In this document: in pieces, positions 15,348-22,037 of the stretch
How the letters are laid out: every line of letters starts with the position of its first letter
Numbering within the stretch: the stretch's first letter is position 1
Source of the DNA: Planctomycetota bacterium
GTDB lineage: Bacteria; Planctomycetota; B15-G4
DNA: 22,037 nucleotides
Reading direction: 5' to 3'
NCBI GenBank assembly: GCA_003644265.1
Contig: QNBX01000067.1
Coordinates: 1 to 22,037, forward strand
Program-made: the position numbers and the translations under genes
The notes under the pieces: model-generated
What the model was told of the DNA's origin: nothing
The model's database searches: none
The model's input: the letters and a program-made list of their open reading frames with translations, nothing else

Positions 15348-15809
15348 ATGTCGTCCCACCGTCCGATGCTGCTCGTCGTCGCGCTGCTGTCCGCTGGACT
15401 CGTGGCCGCTGGTCCCCTGGCCCGGCCCGCACCCGCCCTGCCTGCGGTGCTCGCCAGCGAGGGGCAGCCGGATCTCGACGAGCTCATGGGGGGGCTGAAG
15501 ACCAACCTCAAGACCTTGTCCCAGTCGCTCTCGAGCCCTGGTGGCGCCCAGCGCGCGCTGGTGGCCGTGCGTGAGATGCAGGTGCTCAGCATCGCCGCCA
15601 AGGGCGCTGTGCCCTACGCCATCGCGGAGCTGCCGGAGGCCGAGCGGGCGCCCGAACTGGTGGCCTACCAGGTGGAGATGGCGCGCCTGCTGTCCGAGCT
15701 GGCGCTGCTGGAGGTAGACGTGCTGCAGGGTCGCAGCGAGGCGGCGTTGGAGCGGGTCACGGGGGCGCTGCGCAAGCTGCGCGACGACAGCCACGATCGC
15801 TGGCAGTGA
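15348..15809 (+). CDS. Cytochrome b562-family periplasmic protein
   Basis: Small four-helix-bundle haem b protein, 153 aa with signal peptide (MSSHRPMLLVVALLSAGLVAAG, export to periplasm) and a mature part of about 115 residues. The match to E. coli b562 is by pattern: DLDELMGGLKTNLKTL resembles its first helix, including the Met haem ligand (here M47), and LRKLRDDSHDRWQ at the C-terminus matches the segment carrying the His ligand (H149). The Met-to-His distance of 102 residues compares with 95 in E. coli. Both axial ligands are thus conserved, which argues for real haem binding rather than only the fold. GGAG 6 nt before the ATG at 15348 fixes the start; the frame stays open further upstream, but without a signal peptide. 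Likely electron transfer; the partner is unknown, though a tri-haem cytochrome is encoded two genes upstream. Confidence 0.82.
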   Translation: MSSHRPMLLVVALLSAGLVAAGPLARPAPALPAVLASEGQPDLDELMGGLKTNLKTLSQSLSSPGGAQRALVAVREMQVLSIAAKGAVPYAIAELPEAERAPELVAYQVEMARLLSELALLEVDVLQGRSEAALERVTGALRKLRDDSHDRWQ

Positions 15810-15810
15810 T

Positions 15811-15850
15811 CGCCGGCGCACGCCGGCGCACGCCGGCGCACGCGGGCGCG
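15811..15850. repeat. 10-bp tandem repeat after the b562 gene
   Basis: CGCCGGCGCA three times without mismatch (15811-15840), then a degenerate fourth copy. Each unit contains the palindrome GCCGGC. It starts one base after the b562 stop. Confidence 0.8.
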
Positions 15851-15871
15851 GCGGCGCCTGAGGCCCGGGCC

Positions 15872-15898
15872 GCCTGGGGCTTGAGCCGCCGCCCAGGC
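15872..15898. terminator. Candidate bidirectional terminator hairpin
   Basis: GCCTGGG (15872-15878) and CCCAGGC (15892-15898), a perfect 7-bp stem with a 13-nt loop, in the 117-nt gap between convergent stops (b562 and the glycosyltransferase). No T-run. Confidence 0.4.
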
Positions 15899-15926
15899 CC
15901 GATCGCAAGCGGCGGTCTGGCGCCGC

Positions 15927-17444
15927 TCACTCCAGCGTGCGCAGGCCCTCGCACCACACCAGCTCGAAGCGCCGCACGGGCTCGCCGCCCAGCTCGACCA
16001 TGATGGGCGGCAGGGGCTCGGTGCGCTCGAACCAGCGCTCCAGCGTCTCGGCGATGCCAGCCACGGGCTTGTCCGGCTTGGCCTTGGTGACGTACAGCCC
16101 GTCGCGGCCCAGCAGCTCGGGGCCCAGCCACCAGCGGTACTGATGGCGGTGATCGAGGCGCAGGGGCAGGCCCATCAGCTCGCCGCCGGAGAGCCACTCC
16201 ATGCGGCTCACCAGGTGGAAGTTCATGGAGACCAGCAGCGGCGCGTCGGGCCGCTCGCGCAGCTCATCGATGCGCTCGGTCAGCTCGTCCCAACCGCTCA
16301 GCTCGAGCGCGGCCCGGCGGGCCAGCTTCCAGTCGCTGCCGGCCAGGGTGGGCAGCAGGACCACGGCCAAGGCCAGCGTCAGCATCCAGCCCAGACCCAG
16401 GGCCAGCGAGCGCCGCAGCCAGGCGGGGGACGGACCCGTAGCCGAGCCCCCGTCCAAGTTGCGCAGGGCCAGCGGCGTGGCACACACGAAGACGGAAGCG
16501 GCCCAGTGCGCGTGCACTTCGGTCAGGATCGACACGGCCAGGAATGCCAGCATGGGCGCCCAGCTGCCGACGATCAGCAGCAGGCGCCGCTCGTCGCTCC
16601 AACGCTCCGGCGAGCGCCACCATGCCAGGCTCTCGCGCAGCCAGGCCCAGGCCACCAGCGGCGTCATCAGCAGGAACGGCAGGGCGCCCAGCTTGAGCAG
16701 GTTGAGCCCGGCCTGCTCGGGCTCGAAGCCGCTCTTGAAGGGCATGCCCACGGTGGTGGCGTTGTGGTCCAGGTTCCAGAGCACGTTGGGCAGCAGCACC
16801 AGGCCGGCCAGCAACAGCGCCAGCCAGGGCCCCGGGCGCCGCAGCCAGGCGCGTCCCCTGGGCGTGGCCAGCATGAACAGCACGAACACGGGCGGGAGCT
16901 GGCCGCCGTTGTATTTGCTGAGCGTGGTCAGCCCCACCAGCAGACCCGTCAGCAGCCAGGGCGCCGTGCGCTGCCCCTGCAGCGCCGACCAGAACGCCAG
17001 CAGCGACGCCACCCAGCAGGCCAGCATGGGGCCGTCGGGCGTGGCCGCCACGCCGAAGGGCATCCAGAAGGGCGCGATGGACGCCAGGGCCAGCGCGCCC
17101 AAGCTGGCGCGTGGGCCGACGTGGCGCCGGCAGAAGCGCCAGAACATCAGGCTGGCCAGGGTGCCCAGGATCAGGTGCCCCGCTCGCAGGCCCAGGCCGC
17201 CGTCGCCGAAGACGAGCGTGCCGGCCTTGATCAGCAGGGCCACCGCGGGCGGGTGGTCGAAGTAGCCCCAGGCGAGCTGTCGCGACCAGGTCCAGTAGTA
17301 GCTCTCGGCCTCCAGCACCGGCACCGCCATGGCGATGGCCAGGCGCAGTCCCAGGCCCAACGCCAGCACTGCCAGCACAGCGCGGGTGAGTGACGGGACA
17401 GCGCGTCCTGCGGCGGTGGATTGAACACCCTGGCCTGTCGGCAC
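15927..17444 (-). CDS. GT-C glycosyltransferase, ArnT/PMT_2 (GT39/GT83-like) family
   Basis: Integral inner-membrane enzyme, 505 aa, predicted to transfer a sugar from a polyprenyl-phosphate donor to a lipid or protein acceptor on the periplasmic side. Many hydrophobic segments follow an N-terminal helix (LTRAVLAVLALGLGLRLAIAM). The first periplasmic loop has the family signature EAESYYW (45-51) followed by GYFDHPP (60-66); the usual DE pair reads AE, with E47 in the acidic position, a position that varies in this family. TPDGPML and LSKYNG are also typical. The soluble C-terminal part (about 375-505) would face the periplasm. The GTG at 17444 is preceded by AGAGGA (9 nt spacing). It is divergent from the propeller gene. 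Donor and acceptor cannot be inferred. Confidence 0.88.
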   Translation of the reverse strand: MPTGQGVQSTAAGRAVPSLTRAVLAVLALGLGLRLAIAMAVPVLEAESYYWTWSRQLAWGYFDHPPAVALLIKAGTLVFGDGGLGLRAGHLILGTLASLMFWRFCRRHVGPRASLGALALASIAPFWMPFGVAATPDGPMLACWVASLLAFWSALQGQRTAPWLLTGLLVGLTTLSKYNGGQLPPVFVLFMLATPRGRAWLRRPGPWLALLLAGLVLLPNVLWNLDHNATTVGMPFKSGFEPEQAGLNLLKLGALPFLLMTPLVAWAWLRESLAWWRSPERWSDERRLLLIVGSWAPMLAFLAVSILTEVHAHWAASVFVCATPLALRNLDGGSATGPSPAWLRRSLALGLGWMLTLALAVVLLPTLAGSDWKLARRAALELSGWDELTERIDELRERPDAPLLVSMNFHLVSRMEWLSGGELMGLPLRLDHRHQYRWWLGPELLGRDGLYVTKAKPDKPVAGIAETLERWFERTEPLPPIMVELGGEPVRRFELVWCEGLRTLE

Positions 17445-17468
17445 TTACCTGCGTCCTCTCTCAGCGAA

Positions 17469-17494
17469 GGGCGGATCCTACCGCCCGCAGGCGG
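17469..17494. other. Overlapping, mutually exclusive GC hairpins
   Basis: GGGCGG (17469-17474) can pair with CCGCCC (17481-17486; 6-nt loop). CCGCC (17481-17485) can instead pair with GGCGG (17490-17494; 4-nt loop). They lie in the 159-nt region between the divergent glycosyltransferase and propeller genes. Chance is possible at this GC content. Confidence 0.3.
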
Positions 17495-17603
17495 GGGCCG
17501 CTACTGGACATGGCCGCTGCTTGCGGATCGAATGGAGCCCGGGCGCCGTGAGCTGTCGAGACGACCAGCGCGTGCTCCCTGTCCTCTCCCGGAGACGAGC
17601 GAG

Positions 17604-19157
17604 ATGGCCCCGGCCATAGCCATTTCGAGCGGCGCCGCCCGGCCTTGCCTGCGCGTCGTGGCTGCGCTCGTGTTGCTGCTGCCCTGGTCCTGCGGCGCAG
17701 AGGACGGACCGACCCCGGAGCGCCCGCCGGTTGCGGGCCGCGCTCAGCGGGAGGGTCCCGTGGGCCGCATCCCGACCTCGCCCGCGCTGCCCGCTGTTCC
17801 CGAGGGGCTCTTGGCGGACGGCGAGCGCTGGGCCATCAGCCTCAACGGCTGCGGCATCTCCTCGCCACGCACGCTGCAGATCGACGATGACGGCGTGCTC
17901 GACATCGTGCTGGGCCTGGGCGTGGAGGGGCGCTGGGGCGCGGTGGTGGCGCTGTCAGGCGCAGACGGCGACGTGCTCTGGCGCTTCGATGTCAGCGACG
18001 AGGTCTACGCCACGCCCTGCCTGGTCCACGTGGATGACGATGACGTGCTCGACCTGGTCTTCGGGCGGCGCCGGCGCATGGGCGGTCTGTTGGCCGTGTC
18101 CGGCCGCACGGGCGACAAGCTTTGGGGCATCCGCGGCGCCAACCCGGACTACGCCCTGCCGCTGCTGCACTTCAACACGACGGTGCCCGTGCCGGACATC
18201 GACGGCGACGGACGCGACGACGTGCTGGCGTTGCAGGGGGGCGGAAACGACCAGGATCGCCACCCGGCGCTGCTGTACCTGATCTCGTCGGCCACGGGGC
18301 ACATCGAGCGTCGGGTCGAGCTGCCCGACGGCAAGGAGTCGTTCTTCGTACCCGCCGTCGGCCGCTTGCCGGGCGAGCCGCCGAGCTTCCGTGTGCTGGC
18401 CGGCACGGGCGGCGAGACCCTGCCCGGCAACCTGTTCTCGCTGGACTTCCCCGAGCTGAGCGAGCGCTGGCGCTTTGCGTCCGGCGGCAAGAAGGGCTTT
18501 GTGGCGGGGGGGCTGCTGGCCGACTTCGACGGGCAGGGTCGTCGCGACGCCCTGGTGTCGGCCTTCCACGGCACCACCTGGCGCCTCAACGGCGACACCG
18601 GCGAGGTGATCTGGGCCAGCGAGCAGCGGCGCACCGAGACCTACGTCACGCCCACTTTGGGACGCTTCAACGACGACGACGTGCTCGACGTGGTGAGCGG
18701 CTACAGCGAAGGGCGCTGGCCTGTGTATCGCACGCGCACCATCCTGCGTTGGCTCGATGGCGCCACCGGCGAGGTGCTGGACCAGCACGATCGCGGCGTG
18801 CAGACCAGCAGTTCGCCGCTGGTGTTCGACCTCGACGGCGACGGCCTGGACGAGGTGTTGCTGGTGAACAACCTGTCCTTCGGCCAGGACAAGGCCCAGG
18901 ACGAGTGTCAGCTCGACCTGTTCGGCGGCGGCGAGGGCAAGCCGCTGTTGCTGAGCCGGCGCTTCATGGGCTACTCGGCGGCCACGCCCTGGCTGGGCGA
19001 CCTGGACGACGACGGCGTGCTCGATCTGGTCTTCGTGAACATCAACAGCGTGCGGCGCATCGCGCTGTGGCCGCTCAGCGCCGAGCGGGTGCGCTGGAAC
19101 CAGTATCGCGGCCCCGAGCAGCGCGGGGCCATGCCGCCCGGCGGGTCGGCGCGCTGA
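17604..19157 (+). CDS. Exported FG-GAP/VCBS beta-propeller protein
   Basis: 517 aa, predicted to be exported. It starts MAPAIAISSG with a hydrophobic signal (LRVVAALVLLLPWSC); C30 might be lipidated, though the lipobox is not canonical. The body has at least six FG-GAP/VCBS-type units with calcium-loop-like acidic motifs: IDDDGVLDIVLG, VDDDDVLDLVFG, IDGDGRDDVLAL, FNDDDVLDVVSG, LDGDGLDEVLLV and LDDDGVLDLVFV, plus a degenerate FDGQGRRDALVS. Between them are PQQ-like phrases (GADGDVLWRFDV, GRTGDKLWGI, GDTGEVIWA), suggesting a mixed propeller. No catalytic site is seen; binding or surface assembly is likely. I chose the ATG at 17604 because it gives the signal peptide and has GGAG 9 nt upstream; the frame is open to 17421. 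It converges with the propeller kinase 24 nt away. Confidence 0.86.
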   Translation: MAPAIAISSGAARPCLRVVAALVLLLPWSCGAEDGPTPERPPVAGRAQREGPVGRIPTSPALPAVPEGLLADGERWAISLNGCGISSPRTLQIDDDGVLDIVLGLGVEGRWGAVVALSGADGDVLWRFDVSDEVYATPCLVHVDDDDVLDLVFGRRRRMGGLLAVSGRTGDKLWGIRGANPDYALPLLHFNTTVPVPDIDGDGRDDVLALQGGGNDQDRHPALLYLISSATGHIERRVELPDGKESFFVPAVGRLPGEPPSFRVLAGTGGETLPGNLFSLDFPELSERWRFASGGKKGFVAGGLLADFDGQGRRDALVSAFHGTTWRLNGDTGEVIWASEQRRTETYVTPTLGRFNDDDVLDVVSGYSEGRWPVYRTRTILRWLDGATGEVLDQHDRGVQTSSSPLVFDLDGDGLDEVLLVNNLSFGQDKAQDECQLDLFGGGEGKPLLLSRRFMGYSAATPWLGDLDDDGVLDLVFVNINSVRRIALWPLSAERVRWNQYRGPEQRGAMPPGGSAR

Positions 19158-19181
19158 AGCGCAGCGGCGTGCCCCCGGCGC

Positions 19182-22037
19182 TCAGGCGTTGGCGGGGCTG
19201 CCGCTGCGCCGCAGGGCGGACTCGACCGCCACACCCAGCTCTTCCAGGCGATAGGGCTTGGCCAACAGCTCGCCGTGGCCGGGGCGAGCCTCCAGCTCGG
19301 GCAGGGCGTCCGAGGTGTAGCCGCTGGTGTAAAGCACGGCCACGCGTGGCCGTCGCTCCAGCAGCAGCTCGGCCAGCTCGCAGCCGCCCATGCCCGGCAT
19401 GATCACGTCCGTGAGCAGCAGGTCGATGGCGCCCCCATGCTCCTGCTCGCACGACAGCGCCTCGCCGCCGTCCCCGGCCTCGATGACCTCGTGTCCCTCC
19501 CGGCGCAGCGCTGTGGCCGCCACGCTGCGCACGATCTGCTCGTCCTCCACCAGCAGGATGGTGGCCGCGAGGGAGCTGGGTTGCTGCGCCCGGTCCGGCG
19601 CGTCGAGCTCTTCGATCCCGCCCAGCACGGCCACCGCCGGCTGATCCACTCGCGGCAGCAGCACATGAAAACTGCTGCCCGAGCCTGGCTGCGAGACGAC
19701 CTCGATCAGCCCGCCGTTCTGGCGCAGGATGCCGTGACACGTGGCCAGCCCCAGTCCGGTGCCCTGGCCCGCGGGCTTGGTGCTGAAGAAGGGCTCGAAG
19801 ATGCGTCGGGAGACCTCCTCAGGCATGCCGATGCCCGTGTCGCTCACGGACAGACGCAGCCAGTGCTCGGGCTCGGCGTTCTCTCGCGGCCTGTCGTCGG
19901 GCGTGCCGCGGGCCACGGTCACCACCAGCGGTCCGCCTTGCGGCATGGCGTCGGCGCCATTGACCACCAGGTTGATCAGCACCTGTTCCAGTTGGATCGG
20001 GTCGATGCAGACGTTGCCTGCGTCGGGGTCGACGTCCACGTCGAGCACCACGTCGTCGCGCACCAGCCGGTGCAGCAGCGAGCGCAAGGAGTTCACGAAG
20101 TCACCGGGGCAGAGCGCCTGGGGCGCGGTGGGTTGCTCGCGCGCAAATCCCAGCAGCTGCGAGGTGAGCTCGGCGCCGCGCCGTGCCACGCCCATGAGTT
20201 CGGTCAGGTGCTCGCGCGCGATGTCCGGCTCGCTGAGGTTGTGGCGCGCCTGGTCGGCGTGTCCGAGCACGGCCGTGAGCATGTTGTTGAAGTCGTGGGC
20301 GACGCCGCCAGCCAGCCGGCCCACGCTCTCCATCTTCTGGGCCTGGGTGAGCTGGGCCTCGACCGCCAGGCGTTCGGTGACGTCGCGCACGGAGAGGTGT
20401 ACGGACAGGCTGCCGTCCAACTCATACGCGCAGGCCTCGAGCTCGAGCTGGCGCAGGTCGCCGTCGGCCGGGCGCCGCCGCGCCGTCGCAGACAGGACGT
20501 CGCCCGCGTGGACCGCCAGCAGCTTGGCCAACAGCGCGCTGGGGGGCTCGTGCAGCAGCTCCGCCAGCGGGCGCCCATCCAGCCCCTGCGGGGGCACCTC
20601 CCACTCGCGCTCCGCCGCGGGGTTTGCGGCACGCACGCGGCCGTCCTGGGGCGACACGAGGATCTGGGCCATGACGTTGCGGCGGAACATCTCGCGGTAG
20701 CGATGCTCGGCGGATGAGAGCGCGCGGGTGCGCTGCTTGACCAGCAGCTCCAACTCGTCAGCGCGGCGGCGTTGGTTCACGCTGCGGTTCAGTGCCAGCA
20801 GGACGCCCAGGATGAGCGCGCCGGTCAGTCCGCGGAACCAGAGCTGCTGCCACCACGGGCCCACGAGCACGACGGGGGCCGAGCCGACGGCCTCGCTCCA
20901 GGGCCCCCTCGCTGCCCGCGCCCTCACGCTGAAAGTGTAGGAGCCGGGCGGGATGCCCGAGTAGCTCACCGTGCCGAGGTTGCGCGAGTGATGGTCGATC
21001 CAGTCGTCGTCGTGCCCGTCGAGGCGGTACTGGAAGTGGGCGCGGCCGTCACCGAGGAAGGTGGTGGCGCCGAAGCGGAAGGTCAGGTCGCCGCTGCTGA
21101 GCGCCACCTCCGCGCCCTGGTTGAGGTCGAAGGTCTGCTGGCCCACCTCGAGCGACGCGAGCTGCACCGTGGGCGTGGCCTGCGCTTCGTGATCGTGCTG
21201 TTCCTGGTAGGCGCTCAGGCCGTTGACGCTGCCGAGCCACACCCGGCCCCGGGAGTCGACGCAGGCCGCGGCTCGGTTGACCTCCAGCCCAGGCAAGCCC
21301 TGCTCCAGGCCATAGTCGCGCCGGCCGTCCAGGCCCAGGCGGATGAGCCCCGATTGCCCGCCGACCCACAGCCGCCCGCTGGGCTCGGGCAGCAGGAAGT
21401 AGATCGGCATCTCGATCTGCTGCGACGGCAAGCGAGGGCGGGCCAGGGCGCCATCAACCAGCTCGAACAGCCCGGCCTTGGTCCCCACCAGCACGCTTCC
21501 GGAGGGCTGCTCGTACACCGCGTAGACCGAGTTGGCCAGCGGGTCCGTGGGGTGCAGGTACTGATGCCACTCGCCGTCGCGCAGCTCGACCACGCCGTTG
21601 CCCAGCGTGGCCAGCCAGAGCCGGTTCTTGTCGGCGAACACGCGCCGGACGTAGGGCTTGGCGCTCATCAAGGGGCAGGGGAGCTGCTCGAACGCGCCGC
21701 CGGGCTTGCGCCTCCAGAGCCCGTCCTCAGCTCCAATCCAGAGCGTTCCCTGCGCGTCGACGGTCACGCCCGACACGTACCCGTCGGGCCGCCCGCTGAG
21801 CGGGTGCGACGTCAGCGTGTGGTCGGGGGACAGGCTCTGCAGGCCGCTGCGGGAGCGGGCGATCCAGAGCGTGCCGTCGAGGTCGCGCGCCAGGTCGAGC
21901 ACGCGCGTGTCGTTGTGGTGGGACAGCCCCTCGGGGGCGGGCAGTATGACCCGGACGCCCTGCTCGGTCAGGATCGAGATGCCCTGGTTGTGACCCACGA
22001 CCAGGCCGCCCCGCGGGTGCTCGATCAGCGCGCTGAC
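19182..22037 (-). CDS. Hybrid two-component sensor kinase with periplasmic propeller sensor (5' end outside window)
   Basis: At least 951 aa; the frame is open through the right edge, so the N-terminus is missing. Numbering from V/M at 21998: propeller-type sensor repeats about 1-265 (recurrent GTLWIA, GTLWIGAEDGLW, GRLWVGGQSGL, GRVWLGSVNGL); Y_Y_Y domain about 300-378 (FQYRLDGHDDDW, GSYTFSVRA); membrane helix about 386-404; PAS-like about 430-545; kinase with H568 (GGVAHDFNNM), N-box INLVVNGADAM, DTGIG at 720-724, FEPFFSTK and GTGLGL; receiver about 812-930 with phosphoacceptor D864 (LTDVIMPGMGG), T891 and K914. The sensor resembles the hybrid two-component systems used for polysaccharide sensing, but here there is no C-terminal DNA-binding domain, so an unlinked partner is needed. 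Its catalytic core closely resembles that of the GAF-PAS kinase. Confidence 0.92.
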   Translation of the reverse strand, partial: VSALIEHPRGGLVVGHNQGISILTEQGVRVILPAPEGLSHHNDTRVLDLARDLDGTLWIARSRSGLQSLSPDHTLTSHPLSGRPDGYVSGVTVDAQGTLWIGAEDGLWRRKPGGAFEQLPCPLMSAKPYVRRVFADKNRLWLATLGNGVVELRDGEWHQYLHPTDPLANSVYAVYEQPSGSVLVGTKAGLFELVDGALARPRLPSQQIEMPIYFLLPEPSGRLWVGGQSGLIRLGLDGRRDYGLEQGLPGLEVNRAAACVDSRGRVWLGSVNGLSAYQEQHDHEAQATPTVQLASLEVGQQTFDLNQGAEVALSSGDLTFRFGATTFLGDGRAHFQYRLDGHDDDWIDHHSRNLGTVSYSGIPPGSYTFSVRARAARGPWSEAVGSAPVVLVGPWWQQLWFRGLTGALILGVLLALNRSVNQRRRADELELLVKQRTRALSSAEHRYREMFRRNVMAQILVSPQDGRVRAANPAAEREWEVPPQGLDGRPLAELLHEPPSALLAKLLAVHAGDVLSATARRRPADGDLRQLELEACAYELDGSLSVHLSVRDVTERLAVEAQLTQAQKMESVGRLAGGVAHDFNNMLTAVLGHADQARHNLSEPDIAREHLTELMGVARRGAELTSQLLGFAREQPTAPQALCPGDFVNSLRSLLHRLVRDDVVLDVDVDPDAGNVCIDPIQLEQVLINLVVNGADAMPQGGPLVVTVARGTPDDRPRENAEPEHWLRLSVSDTGIGMPEEVSRRIFEPFFSTKPAGQGTGLGLATCHGILRQNGGLIEVVSQPGSGSSFHVLLPRVDQPAVAVLGGIEELDAPDRAQQPSSLAATILLVEDEQIVRSVAATALRREGHEVIEAGDGGEALSCEQEHGGAIDLLLTDVIMPGMGGCELAELLLERRPRVAVLYTSGYTSDALPELEARPGHGELLAKPYRLEELGVAVESALRRSGSPANA

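Noticed and set aside
15811..15850. CRISPR-like array
   Set aside because: Unit is only 10 bp with no spacers and no cas genes nearby; a simple tandem repeat.
16143..17393. 416-residue plus-strand frame opposite the glycosyltransferase
   Set aside because: Gln/Gly/His-rich antisense product with no hydrophobic or domain pattern; the minus strand encodes a clear GT-C membrane protein.
19275..20717. 480-residue plus-strand frame opposite the propeller kinase
   Set aside because: Antisense shadow; kinase motifs are on the minus strand.
1..22037. Mobile element, prophage or defence island
   Set aside because: No integrase, transposase, terminal repeats, tRNA-associated duplication, nuclease or toxin genes were seen, and base composition looks uniform throughout.

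Overview
The window is very GC-rich (about 70% by eye) and gene-dense, with no RNA genes, insertion sequences, phage genes or CRISPR arrays that I can see. The gene content suggests a free-living, probably aquatic heterotroph. A secreted sulfatase, a Tat-exported Gfo/Idh/MocA oxidoreductase with the motifs GQKPLT and GDMGCHLMD, FG-GAP/VCBS propeller proteins, a pappalysin-like metalloprotease and multi-domain hybrid histidine kinases together fit a high-GC Planctomycetota lineage best. That is inference from family content; no phylogenetic marker is present.

Layout. 1-304 (-): N-terminal part of the Na+/H+ antiporter NhaA, running off the left edge. 405-1769 (-): exported sulfatase. 1978-2379 (+): small Cys-containing exported protein, plausible but unproven. 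2450-4534 (+): GAF-PAS hybrid histidine kinase. 4596-6188 (-): secreted M43 metalloprotease. A 307-nt divergent spacer holds four GATCGC boxes spaced exactly 10 bp apart. 6496-8109 (+): M14 carboxypeptidase-like protein, whose stop codon directly abuts that of a secreted protein on the other strand (8110-8859). A 319-nt divergent spacer holds an AT-rich palindrome in otherwise GC-rich DNA.

9179-13733 (+) is a tight operon: deoC aldolase, a catalytic aldehyde dehydrogenase, a short ALDH-like protein with no catalytic residues, and a membrane-anchored tri-haem cytochrome c with an Asp-rich linker. Two more same-strand genes follow with larger gaps: a Tat-exported Gfo/Idh/MocA oxidoreductase (13854-15209) and a cytochrome b562-family protein (15348-15809). 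15927-17444 (-): GT-C (ArnT/PMT_2-like) glycosyltransferase. 17604-19157 (+): exported FG-GAP/VCBS propeller protein. 19182 to the right edge (-): a propeller-sensor hybrid histidine kinase, incomplete at its N-terminus.

How the genes may work together. The most coherent unit is the deoC operon. DeoC splits deoxyribose-5-phosphate into glyceraldehyde-3-phosphate and acetaldehyde, and the adjacent ALDH could oxidise the acetaldehyde to acetate. The 509-aa ALDH plus the 284-aa pseudo-ALDH look like a two-gene version of the two-domain ALDH16 family (about 800 aa). The last operon gene is a haem electron carrier, and a second one (b562) lies nearby, so a link between aldehyde oxidation and periplasmic electron transport is conceivable but unproven. 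This is my best candidate for an under-described system. The remaining genes fit a scavenging lifestyle: secreted protease, peptidase and sulfatase, plus two complex sensor kinases without DNA-binding output domains.
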